Shown: positions 9,025 through 18,706, counted from the stretch's first letter. The stretch: DNA of 64,000 nucleotides from JAKZVK01 sp965248255 (GCA_965248255.1 CBDFIW010000003.1:1302001-1366000), one strand, 5' to 3'. Notes: generated by a model not told the origin, from the sequence alone. A program made the numbers and translations.

Positions 9025-9586
9025 GTAGCAGGTCAGGAGCACGGATGTCAAGGAGGTAGTGTTACCGTTTGTTCCCGGTGCGGGCGGGTGTCCGGGAATG
9101 GCCGGTTTCGTGGGATTTGTGATGTCGAGAGCGGAGATCGAGTAGGCAGGCGCAGCTGTTCCAGCCTGTGGTGAAAGTAAGGCTCTTGTGTCGAACCCGC
9201 TCGATGCCCCTTCATGTGGCGGCCGGTCGAGCTGGAGGGCACGGTATGCCGTGCCCCTACACTGTTGAACAGCACCTCTCTCGGTTTTGCTTGGGGCTGC
9301 TTATCCCGCGCGGTTGTGCTCGCAACGCACCTCCGGAAAACACCGTACCACCCGTCTTTTCATTGCAGAGGGCCCTCTGGCTCCCATCGGTCTTGACCTC
9401 AGCGGCCTGCCCACAACAGGAACGAAAGAGCAGGCATGAGCGGACGGTCCTCTCCTCTAGTGCAACGGAGGAGCCGCCGTCCGCGGGAGATGACCACGGT
9501 CGGAGAGCAACACGAAAACTGTCCTGGCCAGGAAACGGTCGTATTGATCCGGTGATCGATCCGCACCGGTCGTTTCCAGTTTCAGC
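9025..9586. other. gene-free stretch with one REP-like palindrome
   Basis: Upstream region of the receptor gene. It holds the palindrome GGGCACGGTATGCCGTGCCC followed by CTAC at 9237-9260. No convincing coding frame is present and I could not place a promoter with confidence. Confidence 0.5.
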
Positions 9587-10415
9587 GGCGTGTTAACACT
9601 AAGGCGCAAAAGCTGCTATACTCGGAGGTATGGAGATCACCGAGCAGCAATACCGCCGCATCGAGCCGGTCCTGCCCCGCCAGCGCGGCAATGTGAGCCT
9701 GCCGAACCTCACGGTTTTGAACGCCATGTTGTATGTCGCCGAGCAGGGCTGCAAATGGCGCGGCTTGCCTAAACGCTTCGGTAACTGGCACACCATTTAT
9801 ACCCGCATGAACCGCTGGTCGAAGAACGGCGTGCTCGACGCCGTCTTCGAGAAACTGCAGCGCGAGCAGCTGGTCCGCATCCGAATCGAAGCCGTGTCAA
9901 TGGACTCGACCATCGTGAAGGTTCATCCCGACGGCACGGGCGCGTTAAAAAAAACGGTCCGCAAGCGATCGGCAAATCCCGCGGCGGATGGACCACCAAG
10001 ATTCATATGGTTGCCGCAAATGCTCGAACGGCGATAACCTTCGCTCTCTCGCCCGGCCAAGCGCACGACGCCCAGCAGGGCCGCGAACTTGCTCGGTGGT
10101 CTGGGGCCACTGCCCGAGCCGCTGCCGCTGCTGATGGACGGCGCCTATGAGGACGATCAGACACGCCAACTGGCTTTGGATTTCGGATGGATTCCCGTCG
10201 TGCCGCCCCGGCGCACCCGCCTGGAGCCGTGGGAATACGACCGAGCGCTCTATCGCCGCCGCAACGAGATCGAGAGACTCTTCCGACGGCTCAAGGGATT
10301 CCGCCGCATCTTCTCCCGCTTCGACAAGCTCGACGTCATGTTCCTCGCCTTCCTCCACTTCGCCCTCATCGCCGAGGCTCTACGTTTCGATACCCTACGT
10401 TAGTGTTAACACGCC
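9587..10415 (+). mobile_element. IS5-family element (IS427-like group), decayed
   Basis: The 16-bp inverted repeats GGCGTGTTAACACTAA (9587-9602) and its complement (10400-10415) bound one interrupted transposase gene. The size of about 830 bp and the two-frame layout fit the IS427 subgroup of IS5. The right junction is followed by CTAG. I see no clear longer target duplication. Confidence 0.85.
9630..10403 (+). pseudogene. IS5-family transposase, two frame changes
   Basis: The first frame (MEITEQQYRRIEPVLPRQ...) carries a DUF4096-type N-terminus (KWRGLPKRFGNWHTIYTRMNRWSKNG) and the first catalytic aspartate in SMDSTIVKVHPDG. It then runs into an A8 tract at 9947-9954, where a -1 slip restores GGWTTKIHMVAANARTAITFALSPGQAHD. 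Such A-tract slippage is normal in this IS5 subgroup. A second frame change near 10087, after QQGRE, is needed to reach LMDGAYEDDQTR and the final RNEIERLFRRLKGFRRIFSRFDKLD. That second change has no slippery sequence, so this copy is probably dead, unless it is a sequencing error. Confidence 0.8.
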
Positions 10416-10796
10416 CTAGCATGCGTCCAGCAAGGTTTCGGGGTGGGCGGGATGGCAAGTAGTTGAAAGGGTTGGGAATAAAGTTTTGAAAAATCTGTGA
10501 ATGGATTGGAGGATGCGGCGCGAAAGAAGGGGCTGCGTGCAAAGGGCGAGGCCATGAGCCGAGCGAGGCTCAGCTCGGCACGCCCCGGGCGTGCGCCACC
10601 CTGCGTTTCACCCTGGGCCAGTACTAATGAAATGCGTCCAGGAAGCGGCAGCGTACCGGGGACGAAGCCTGCGGTCTCGGGTCCCGGCTCAAGTGGGCTG
10701 GCTCGCGGCGAGGAGTGCCAGGGGCGGACGCCCGGGCTAGTATTAAGGGATGTGTCCAGCGAGCAGCGGCGTGGTGGTGGCCGTAGAGGGATATCC
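10416..10796. other. gene-free stretch with degenerate direct repeats and hairpins
   Basis: A motif of the form TA-TAA-G--ATG-GTCCAG is present at about 10622 and 10738, and a partial version (CATGCGTCCAGCAAGG) directly abuts the IS5 right end at 10419. A perfect palindrome GCACGCCCCGGGCGTGC lies near 10579, next to another hairpin containing GCCGAGC and GCTCGGC. The coding frame that extends through here from the downstream gene looks like non-coding read-through. Confidence 0.4.
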
Positions 10797-11801
10797 GTGA
10801 AGCTCCTTCGACTGTGGCTGCTGATGGCCTTCGTGTCACTGGTTCTCATGAGCCGTTGGCTGGCACCGCGCGTAGAAGCGCAGCCGGGAACCGTCAAGCT
10901 CATCGCTCCGGGGGTGTGGTTCCGAGAAGGCGAACAGCCCGCGCAGGCCAAGTCCAACGAGATGAAGGACTCCGGGCACTGCAATAACGTCTTCATCGAG
11001 ATGCAGGAGTACCTCATCGTGGTGGATGCCAACTTCCCGAGCGGCGCGAAGTTGGCTCTCGCCGACGCCCGGAAGCTCTCCCCCAAGCCTGTACGGTACG
11101 TCTTCGACACACACCACCACGCTGACCACGCCTATGGCAATCCGATCTGGACGAGAATCGGCGCGATCACGTTGGCACACCAGGGCGTCGTGGAAGCGAT
11201 GCGTCGCGTCGAGCCGCGCCGCTGGCTTGAAACAGCCGCGGCCCGAGAAGATGTCCGGGAGTTGAATCTCCCCTCCGCCGAGCCGCCGCTCGAAACATTC
11301 AGCGAGAGCCCCTACGTGCTCAACGACGGGACCCGCCGCGTGGAGTTCCACCACTTCGGTTGGGGGCACACCCGCGGGGATGGTTTTGCCTACTTACCCG
11401 AGGAGAAGATCCTGTGCACCGGGGATGCCATCGTCAACGGCCCGTTCAACTACATGCTCGATGCCAACATCAAGAACTGGCCCAACGTCCTCCGGGCGGC
11501 CCGGAATCTCGACGTGAAAACCATTCTTCCCGGCCACGGGGGTCCCGCCGATGGCGGTCTTTTTGAGGGGCAGATTCGATTCCTGGAGGCAATCTATCAA
11601 GCTGTCGAAGTGGAGGTTCATCAGGGCAAGACCTTGGTCGATCTGGTCAGGTTCGACAGGGGTGTTCCAGTGGCCACATCCCTTCAGCTACCGGAGGGCC
11701 TACGCTATTGGGTCGGGCACCTTTTCCCTGGACAAGTCCACATGGTCTATGAGGAAATCATCGGAGGGAAGCCACACGGCGACATTGTGGCCGGCGAGTG
11801 A
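10797..11801 (+). CDS. exported metallo-beta-lactamase-fold hydrolase
   Basis: A 334-residue protein. The GTG at 10797 is preferred over earlier in-frame starts because it follows AGAGGGA and opens a signal peptide or membrane anchor (LLRLWLLMAFVSLVLMSRWLA). The zinc motif is HHHADHAYG (about residue 103-111); further ligands are likely H in HFGWGHTRGDG, D in CTGDAIVNGP and H in LPGHGGPADGG, the standard MBL order. The fold hydrolyses C-N, C-O or thioester bonds, and members resembling this one occur next to quinoprotein and beta-lactamase-like genes, but the substrate is unknown. It stands alone between two insertion elements, with no operon partner. Confidence 0.82.
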   Translation: MKLLRLWLLMAFVSLVLMSRWLAPRVEAQPGTVKLIAPGVWFREGEQPAQAKSNEMKDSGHCNNVFIEMQEYLIVVDANFPSGAKLALADARKLSPKPVRYVFDTHHHADHAYGNPIWTRIGAITLAHQGVVEAMRRVEPRRWLETAAAREDVRELNLPSAEPPLETFSESPYVLNDGTRRVEFHHFGWGHTRGDGFAYLPEEKILCTGDAIVNGPFNYMLDANIKNWPNVLRAARNLDVKTILPGHGGPADGGLFEGQIRFLEAIYQAVEVEVHQGKTLVDLVRFDRGVPVATSLQLPEGLRYWVGHLFPGQVHMVYEEIIGGKPHGDIVAGE

Positions 11802-11917
11802 AAGTCGACGCAGCAGCCGGTAGCGGTGGACAACCCAAATCCGTACGTAATCGTTGACGAGTGAAGCGCTGCTTCCATTCTCATTCGCCCCTGCCGGGGC
11901 TCCCCGTTATGGGGGCT

Positions 11918-13320
11918 GTACGTCCGGGTACATGGGTAACACTTTTCTATGTTTCTCCAGGGCAAGGCCCTTTCTCAGCTGCCTCCCTCGAAGCTGTGTT
12001 TGGGGCGTGACGCAGGGAGCCCGTAGGGCGACCGGAGTCGCGTCCCAAACACTCGGCCGGCACCCGTGGCCGGGTGCTCTTCCCCGTCCGCCTCGCTCGC
12101 TGCAGGTGCTCCCGCTCCAGAGGCGTCAACAGCAGCGCACCCAACCAGATCCGCCAGCCCTGCTCGTCCTCCTCCAAGCCCACGGTCTCTCCCGCCAGCA
12201 CCTCACTGAGAAGCACAACCCGATTGCGCCAGTGGATATCGCCGCGTTCGGCCACCTGCCGCAGCTGGTATCGACTCGGATACTCCATCTCGGGCAGCCG
12301 CGCCGGATACTCTCGCGGCGAGGGCACGTACGCGCTCGCCGGCGTCGCCATCCCCAGCGCCTCGTGCGGCCGCTGCTCGTTGTAGTCGCGTTGGAAGCTG
12401 TGGAAGGCCCGTTGCTGTCCCCGCGCCGTCGCGCGCGGCGGACTCGCCGTCTCCTTCTTCAGCGTGCGGTGCATGCGCTCGTGCCGCCCGTTCTGCTCCG
12501 GGTGGCCCGGCTCGATGCGTTCCGGCACCACGCCCAGTCGCAGGAACCACACGCTCAGCCGGCTCAGCCCGCCCAGAGCAACCGACGCAAACGGCGGCCC
12601 GTTGTCGGAGCGCAACGCCCGCGGCAACCCGTACTCGCGGAAGGTCGCTTCCAACAGCGGCTGCACGTGCGCGTAGTTGGGCCTCTCGACCGCCTGACAG
12701 CGCAGCAGATAGCGGCTCGCCGTATCCGAGATCGTCAGCGGATCGCAGCGCCACCCGTCGCCGGTGCGGAAATGTCCTTTGAAGTCGATGGCCCAAACCT
12801 GGCTGGGCGCCGTGGCGTCGCTCAGCGTCGAGCTGGGGGTGGCGTGGCGGCGTCGCCGCCGAGCGTAGGTGAGGCCGTGGCGTTTGAGGATGGCGCCGAT
12901 AGTGGATGGCGACGGCCAAGCCTGCTCGGGGCGCTCGCGCTCGAGAAAGGCATGCAGCTTGCGTTCGCCCCAGCTAGACCGTTGCGCCCGCAACGCCAGG
13001 ATGGCGGCCTCGTCGTCGGCGCCGACGGCGTTAGGATGGCTGCGCGGCGCGCGCGAGCGGTCGGCCAGCCCGGCCACCCCCTCTTGTTCCTAGCGCGCCC
13101 ACCACTTGTAGCCGGTCTTGCGGCTGACGCCGTAGACGCGGCAGAGAGCGGCGATCGATTCGTCGCCGGCTTCGACTTCCCTCACGAAATTCACTCGTTC
13201 GTCGTGCACATGAGTCTCCTTCCAAGCCAAAACAGAATCACCTCCTTCTGTTCTGGATTCTGGAACAATCTGTTACCCATGTGCTCGCGTAGATCTGTTA
13301 CCTATGTCCTCGGGACGTAC
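11918..13320 (-). mobile_element. IS481-family element, decayed, between inverted palindromic repeats
   Basis: The ends share GTACGTCC and then, after a few bases, CATGGGTAACA (left) and CATAGGTAACA (right, complement), giving imperfect repeats of about 25 bp. A second internal copy of the CATGGGTAACA end lies at about 13270-13286. Outside both ends lie inverted copies of the same block (CGCCCCTGCCGGGGCT; left at about 11887, right at about 13374), part of the palindromic repeat family also seen at 13553 and 51793. Confidence 0.75.
11947..13230 (-). pseudogene. IS481-family transposase with in-frame TAG
   Basis: Translation from the TTG at 13230 gives the standard IS481 start (AWKETHVHDERVNFVREVEAG) with the helix-turn-helix CRVYGVSRKTGYKWWAR. 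A TAG at 13090-13092 then falls where family members have tyrosine (WAR-Y-E). The same frame continues as EQEGVAGLADRSRAP and the rve integrase core, with D in WAIDFKGHF, D in RSDNGPPF and E in HPEQNGRHERMH. One nonsense change therefore splits an otherwise complete transposase of about 427 residues. The part after the stop has an ATG at 13077 but lacks the DNA-binding domain. The 584-residue frame on the opposite strand is a shadow. Confidence 0.85.
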
Positions 13321-13795
13321 CTGAGAGTAGCCCACTGCGCAAGCTGTGGGAATGCGGCACCCGCATACCAGGGAGCCCCGGCAGGGGCGAGGGAGAATCG
13401 AAGCAGCCCTCCATGTTCTGCAAGATCGAGTATCAACCGTGCCGGTTTGGGCACCCGAAGGGTGATCAGGATCAGGAGTCCGCGGGCTTTCAGAAAGCAG
13501 CCGTTTCTCGTTTTCCTCCAGCCGGCAGGCAGCGACAGGAAAACGGCTCAACCGCCCCTGCCGGGGCTGGAAATCGTTGGACACACGTACCCACGGCTTG
13601 CACCGTAGGCTACTTTCCAACGTCCGCTTCGCGGACTAGACTTCTCTGTCGCCGACAAGCTTACGGACGGATTAGGAACTGACGCGTCACCCCCCACTGG
13701 TTTACAATAACTCCAGACTTGGCCCGTGAGCCACCCTAGGCAGCAACAGGGGCGATTCCCACACCAACGGAACCCCAACCGGAAAGGTGAAACCG
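13321..13795. repeat. gene-free stretch rich in palindromic repeats
   Basis: Holds a partial unit at 13321-13390 (TAGCCCACTGCGCAAGCTGTGGG, then AGCCCCGGCAGGGGCG) and a full unit at 13553-13637 flanked by CGCCCCTGCCGGGGCT and GTCCGCTTCGCGGAC. The full unit extends to about 13676 with the tail CTTACGGACGGATTAG. The same tail, inverted, is at 51747-51765 beside another full unit, so the repeat is longer than its palindromic core. Confidence 0.6.
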
Positions 13796-15083
13796 ATGCA
13801 GAGACGGACCTTCTTTAAAGGCGCCGCCGGTGCCGCGGCAGCGAAAGGAATGGCGTTCGCCGCCGGAGGACGCGTACTGGGTGCGAACGACCGTGTTCGC
13901 ATCGCCGTTCTGGGCGTCAACGGGCGAGGCCAGAGCCACATCAAAGGCTTCGAGCCTCTTGACAACGTCGAGGTGGCCACGCTCGTTGATCCCGACCGCA
14001 ACATCGCGGCGAAGCGCGCCTCGGAGTTCGAATCCACCTACGACCGCAGCGTGCCTATCGAGCAGGACCTGCGCAAGGTGCTCGACGACAAGACGATCGA
14101 CTGCATCAGCGTCGCTACCCCCAACCACTGGCACGCTCTGGCCGCCATTTGGGGCTGCCAAGCCGGCAAAGACGTCTATGTCGAAAAGCCCGGCGCCCAC
14201 AACATCTTCGAGGGTCAGCAGCTTGTCGCTGCGGCCAAGAAGTACAACCGCATCGTGCAGCACGGCGTGCAGCTTCGCAGCTCCGAAGCGATGCAAGAAG
14301 GCATTCAGCTCCTTCGCGACGGCGTCATCGGCGACATCTACCTGGCGCGGACGTGTATCTATAAGTGGCGTCCGAGCGTCGGCAAGAAACCGTCTGAATC
14401 CCCGCCCCCCCCATGTCGACTGGAACCTGTGGCAGGGCCCCGCACCCGAGCGTCAGTACTCCAGCCGCTATGTCCACTACAACTGGCACTGGCACTGGGA
14501 CTACGGCAACGGCGATATCGGCAACCAGGGCATTCACGAGACCGACCTGATGCTATGGGGCCTCGGCACCGGCCTGCCGAGCGAGATCACCGCCATGGGC
14601 GGCAAGTTTCTCTGGGACGACGACAAAGAGACGCCCGAAGTTCTCACGGCGCTGGTCAAGTGGCCCCAGGAGAACATCATGGGCGAGATCGCCGTCCGCC
14701 CGTGGAGCAGCAACTACGAAGACGGCGTTCGCGTCGGCAATCTCTTCTACGGCTCGAAGGGCTTCATGCTGATGAAGAACTACAGCAGCTACGAGGTCTA
14801 CTTCGGCCAGAAGCGCGAGGCCGGTCCGAAGGGGGACGTCGGCGGCGACCACTACGCCAACTTCATCAAGGCCGTCCGCAGCCGAAAGACGTCAGACCAG
14901 AACGGTCCCGTCGAGACGGCACACTCGTCCTCGGCTCTGGCGCACATGGCCAACATCGCCTTCCGTCTCGATCGCCGACTCGATTTCGACCCCAAGACCG
15001 AGCGGTTCGTCGGCGACGATGAGGCCAACTCGTTCTTGAAGCGCACCTACCGCGCACCCTTCGCCGTACCGGATAAGGTTTGA
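13796..15083 (+). pseudogene. Tat-exported Gfo/Idh/MocA oxidoreductase, frameshifted
   Basis: The ATG at 13796 follows AAGGTGA and starts a twin-arginine signal (MQRRTFFKGAAGAAA). The Rossmann domain follows (VRIAVLGVNGRGQSH), with the sugar-dehydrogenase motif VEKPGAHN near residue 125. The family oxidises or epimerises sugars and cyclitols with NAD(P). At a C8 tract (14405-14412) the frame is lost after VGKKPSES; removing one C restores HVDWNLWQGPAPERQY, NWHWHWDYGNGDIGNQGIHETDLM and the rest of the alpha/beta domain to the TGA at 15083. Everything downstream is well conserved, so the break is either very recent, phase-variable or a sequencing error. It lies upstream of two other sugar-type genes on the same strand. 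Confidence 0.85.
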
Positions 15084-15126
15084 TTCGCGAGCGCTGCGCA
15101 GGGCCGCGCGCGGCGCTGTTCACAAT

Positions 15127-15178
15127 GCAGGGGCACGCCATGGCGTGCCCGCCTGCTCGGCGTGCCGAGCCCCTACAA
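15127..15178. repeat. REP-like palindrome pair
   Basis: AGGGGCACGCCATGGCGTGCCC is followed by CTCGGCGTGCCGAGCCCCTAC. It is the same GTAGGGGC-ended class as at 9237 and 48871 and lies between the oxidoreductase and the propeller gene. Confidence 0.6.
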
Positions 15179-15205
15179 CCAATCTTGCGCTCCACTCGAG
15201 ACAAG

Positions 15206-16711
15206 ATGGCATCGATAGCGCGCAATCAACGGCCGCGGCGTACCCTGCTGCTTGGGTCCCTTTGCTGTTTGCTCAGCCATGCTTGCGGCACCCCTGCTGG
15301 GACAGACAGCTCGGCGCAGGCGACGGACATCGACTCGGGGCTGCATCTGTTCGTCGATGACTCCCTCATCGCGTCCAAGCAGCGTGTGGCCCTACGGCTA
15401 CATCAGCCGCGCAAAGCCGAGATCGCCCTGAAATTCGACGCACCCTGGGAGGGACCCGGCAACCACTACGTCACCGTTTTCCAGGACGGCCCGCTGTACC
15501 GCATGTACTACCGCGCCGTACCGGGGAAGGATCTTCCGGCAAGCGGTAAGGGGTGGCTGCTCACCGTGGCGTACGCGGACAGCAACGACGGCATTCACTG
15601 GGTCAAACCGAACCTGGGCCTGGTCGAGTTCCAGGGCAGCAAACAGAACAACATCATTTGGAAGAGCCCAAAACCGGGGTTTGGCGGGCCGGCCAGCAAT
15701 TTCGCCGCCTTCAAAGACGCCAATCCAAATGTGCTACCGGACGAGCTCTACAAAGCCACCGGCGGCATTAATGACGGGCTATTCTCCTTCGTCTCTCCGG
15801 ACGGCATTCATTGGAAGCAAAAGGGCACGGAGCCGATGCTTACGAAGCAGTTTGGCGACCGAGCCATCGACAATGCTTTCGACAGTCAGAACTGCGTTTT
15901 CTGGGATTCTCAGCAGGAGCAATACGTCGGTTATATACGCAGCATGAGGGATGGTATTCGGGGCATCCGAAGGACAACCTCTCCGGACTTCGTTGATTGG
16001 TCGTTCCCGGAGTGGATTGACCTGGGTGACGCTACCCTCGAACACTTCTATACTGCCGCGATCTCACCTTATTTTCGGGCGCCTCACCTTTACGTCGGCT
16101 TTCCGATGCGCTACCTGCCCGACCGCAACGCTGTTTTGCCTGAGAAGTACAACGACGCGCTCGGCATCGGTTTGTCGGATTCCGTGTTCATCTCGAGCCG
16201 GGACGGCGTTCGCTGGCCGCGCACTTTCCAGGAGTCCTTCGTCCGGCCCGGCCTCAATCCTCTCAACTGGACGGATCGCAGCAACGCGGTTGCATGGGGT
16301 CTTGTGCCCACCGGCAAGGAGGAGATGTCAGTTTACATCGTTGAGCATTTCCGGCTCCCCACCGCCCGCGTTCGCCGGGGCGTTTTGCGCACCGATGGTT
16401 TTGTGTCCGTCCATGCCGGCTATCAGGACGGCGAATTCGTAACCAAGCCGCTCATATTCCGTGGCCGCCGACTCGTGATCAACTACTCGACGTCGGCGGC
16501 CGGCAGCATCCGTGTCGAGATCCAGGACGCGAACGGCGATCCCATCCCCGACTTCCGCCTGGAGGATTCCCCGGAAATCTTTGGTGATGCGATCGAGCAG
16601 ACCGTTACGTGGGAAAAGGGCTCGGCTGTGGACACACTCGCCGGCCGCCCGATCCGCTTGTGCTTCGTGATGAAAGATGCCGATCTATATTCAATCCGAT
16701 TTAGGGAGTAA
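15206..16711 (+). CDS. secreted propeller protein (glycosidase-like)
   Basis: A 501-residue protein. The ATG at 15206 is chosen because earlier in-frame starts would translate the REP palindrome. It opens with a signal sequence containing LLLGSLCCLLSHACGT, where the cysteine may be a lipobox. Propeller blade motifs run from about residue 40 to 400: LYRMYYRAVPG, YADSNDGIHWVKP, FVSPDGIHWKQ, QNCVFWDSQQEQYVGYIRS and VFISSRDGVRWPR. The C-terminal 80 residues (RGRRLVINYSTSAAGSIRVEIQD...RIRLCFVMKDADLYSIRF in outline) look like a carbohydrate-binding beta-sandwich. Relatives occur in Planctomycetes and Acidobacteriota without known activity. Its place between a sugar dehydrogenase and a PLP enzyme suggests sugar or amino-sugar breakdown. 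Confidence 0.75.
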   Translation: MASIARNQRPRRTLLLGSLCCLLSHACGTPAGTDSSAQATDIDSGLHLFVDDSLIASKQRVALRLHQPRKAEIALKFDAPWEGPGNHYVTVFQDGPLYRMYYRAVPGKDLPASGKGWLLTVAYADSNDGIHWVKPNLGLVEFQGSKQNNIIWKSPKPGFGGPASNFAAFKDANPNVLPDELYKATGGINDGLFSFVSPDGIHWKQKGTEPMLTKQFGDRAIDNAFDSQNCVFWDSQQEQYVGYIRSMRDGIRGIRRTTSPDFVDWSFPEWIDLGDATLEHFYTAAISPYFRAPHLYVGFPMRYLPDRNAVLPEKYNDALGIGLSDSVFISSRDGVRWPRTFQESFVRPGLNPLNWTDRSNAVAWGLVPTGKEEMSVYIVEHFRLPTARVRRGVLRTDGFVSVHAGYQDGEFVTKPLIFRGRRLVINYSTSAAGSIRVEIQDANGDPIPDFRLEDSPEIFGDAIEQTVTWEKGSAVDTLAGRPIRLCFVMKDADLYSIRFRE

Positions 16712-16778
16712 GTGCAGAGGAGATCGGGGATAGAACCTGCAACTTGTACCATACGGCTCTGTCGCGCCCACAGCTCAA

Positions 16779-16809
16779 TTGACAACTGATACATTAGGCA
16801 CGATACAAA
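16779..16809 (+). promoter_or_regulatory. possible sigma70-type promoter before the PLP gene
   Basis: A perfect TTGACA at 16779-16784 is followed at a loose spacing by GATACA/TACAAA (16802-16809). The -10 is weak, so this is only a candidate. It lies just before the AGGAGG ribosome binding site at 16817. Confidence 0.35.
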
Positions 16810-16829
16810 AACATCTAGGAGGTTCTCCT

Positions 16830-18386
16830 GTGACTTCAGCCAAGAACCGCGTTACCCATCCAACCCGCCGAGACATTGTCCGCCGATCGGGAATGACCGC
16901 CGCTGCCGGACTGCTCGGCGCCGCCACCGCCACATCGGCCGCCAAGGAAGCCGTGGCGCCTCACGGCTATAAGCGCCTCGGGGTACGTCCGTTCCTCAAC
17001 CTGACCGGCGCTTTCACGATGAATGGGGGTATGTTGACACTGCCCGAGGTCAAGCAGGCGATGGATGAGGCGTCTCGATTCTCTGTTCACATCGATGAAC
17101 TGATGGACGTCGCGGGGAAGCGCTTGGCGGAGTTGTTGCACTGCGAGGCCGCGATCGTCACCTCAGGATGCTCGGCCGCCCTGACCCACGCCACGGCAGC
17201 ATGCCTCGCGGGAGGTGATCCGGAGTTGATTCAACAACTCCCCAACCTGACCGGCCTCAAGGATGAGGTCGTGATGCTGAACAGATACACCTATGACCAC
17301 GCCATCAGAACGCTGGGCGTGCGGATCGTCGTGGTCTCCAACCGCGAGGAACTCCTCCACGCCCTCAGCCACCGCACGGCGATGATCGGAATGAGCGGCG
17401 AGCCCAGAGGGACGCTGAGCCTGGAGGAGATTGTTGAAGCCGCCCACAAGCGGGACATCCCCGTGCTGGTCGATGCGGCTGCGCACTATCCGGAATCGCC
17501 GGATCCTTATCTGTCGCGCGGCGTCGACCTGGTCGCCTACAGCGGAGGGAAAATGTATCGCGGACCGCAGTGCTCCGGCTTTCTGTTCGGCAGAAAAGAC
17601 TTGGTACACGCCGCGTGGCTCAACGGCGCGCCGCATCACTCCTTCGGGCGCGCCATGAAGGTCGGGAAAGAAGAAATCATGGGGGCGCTGGCCGCGGTCG
17701 AAGCTCGCTACTCGCGGCGTGACTACGACCAGGAAGTTGAGATGTGGAGCGGCTGGCTCAAGAGAGTCGCGCGGCGCATCGAGCAGGTCCCCGGCGTCAG
17801 CACCAAGCTCGTTGCGCGGCCGCCCGCCAATCCCCACTCCTATCTGCTGATCTCGTGGGACGCCAGCAAGATCGGCTTCACGGCTGAAGAACTACATGAC
17901 ATCTTGATGGACGGCGAACCGCGCATGCAGACGATGGCAAAGGGGAGTGGGAACTCTTTCCCTCTCCGCCTGACGAATGTTGAAGAACAGCAGGTCGAGA
18001 CCGTCGCCGCGCGTCTCCACGAAGTGTTTCGAACGGCCCCCCGGCCCAAGACAAGGAACCCTGCCTCGCCAGCCGCCGATGTGACCGGCCGGTGGGACGC
18101 GGAGTTGAAGTTCGTCCGAGGAACTTCCCGCCACACTTTCTACCTCGAGGCCAACCGAAACGAGGTTCGCGGCACGCACCACGGCCGCAATTCGACCTCG
18201 GATCTTGCGGGCGTGATTGACGGCGATCGCCTGGAACTGAGAAGCGTGCTTCGTTACGGGGGCTCGAACATGAGTTACACCTTTACCGGGCGCCTGCGGG
18301 GTGGCGGCATCTCGGGGCAAGTAAATCTCGGCGAGTACGGCCAAGCCACTTGGACGGCCCGGCGTCATGCGTCGGATGCTGCTTGA
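16830..18386 (+). CDS. Tat-exported SelA-like PLP enzyme with C-terminal beta domain
   Basis: A 518-residue protein. The GTG at 16830 is fixed by a perfect AGGAGG seven bases upstream. Residues 12-35 form a twin-arginine-type signal (TRRDIVRRSGMTAAAGLLGA). Residues of about 48-405 are a fold-type I PLP enzyme of the SelA / D-glucosaminate-6-phosphate ammonia-lyase group: aspartate in VLVDAAAHYP (about 215) and the Schiff-base lysine in YSGGKMYRG (about 241). Residues of about 420-518 form a separate beta-rich domain (VTGRWDAELKF...GEYGQATWTARRH). Enzymes of this group act on amino sugars or amino acids by elimination or aldol cleavage; the exact reaction is unknown. Export of a PLP enzyme through Tat, which carries folded cofactor-loaded proteins, makes sense. 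It probably works with the two genes upstream. Confidence 0.82.
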   Translation: MTSAKNRVTHPTRRDIVRRSGMTAAAGLLGAATATSAAKEAVAPHGYKRLGVRPFLNLTGAFTMNGGMLTLPEVKQAMDEASRFSVHIDELMDVAGKRLAELLHCEAAIVTSGCSAALTHATAACLAGGDPELIQQLPNLTGLKDEVVMLNRYTYDHAIRTLGVRIVVVSNREELLHALSHRTAMIGMSGEPRGTLSLEEIVEAAHKRDIPVLVDAAAHYPESPDPYLSRGVDLVAYSGGKMYRGPQCSGFLFGRKDLVHAAWLNGAPHHSFGRAMKVGKEEIMGALAAVEARYSRRDYDQEVEMWSGWLKRVARRIEQVPGVSTKLVARPPANPHSYLLISWDASKIGFTAEELHDILMDGEPRMQTMAKGSGNSFPLRLTNVEEQQVETVAARLHEVFRTAPRPKTRNPASPAADVTGRWDAELKFVRGTSRHTFYLEANRNEVRGTHHGRNSTSDLAGVIDGDRLELRSVLRYGGSNMSYTFTGRLRGGGISGQVNLGEYGQATWTARRHASDAA

Positions 18387-18706
18387 GACGGTCGCCTGCC
18401 CCAGCTTCGAGGAGACCGCCGCGAGCGTACCTCGTAGGCCAAGAGTGCGGGCGGTTCGACGCACCAAGCATGTTTCCTTGTCTAGACCTTGTGCCGCCGG
18501 AATAGACGAGGAGGTATCAGGGATGGCGGCTTGCCACGGCCACGTCAAGACCGAATGCACGATGCAAAACTTGTTGACAGCACGACCCTTGCGACCCAGC
18601 CGAGGAGTAACATAAGATGAGGGCCGGCAGGTAACCGGGCCGCGCATCGGCGAGTCTAACAAGAGGGTTTGCCCAGCCACGATAGGGCACTCGGGGGGAG
18701 ACTGGA
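18387..18706. other. gene-free stretch, nothing recognised
   Basis: No repeat of the families seen elsewhere and no convincing small gene. A strong G-rich ribosome binding site (GGGGGGAGA) at its end belongs to the next gene. Confidence 0.4.

Noticed and set aside
11854..13608. 584-residue plus-strand frame over the IS481 element
   Set aside because: Alanine/arginine-rich translation antisense to a clear integrase core; it also crosses both element ends and the flanking repeats.
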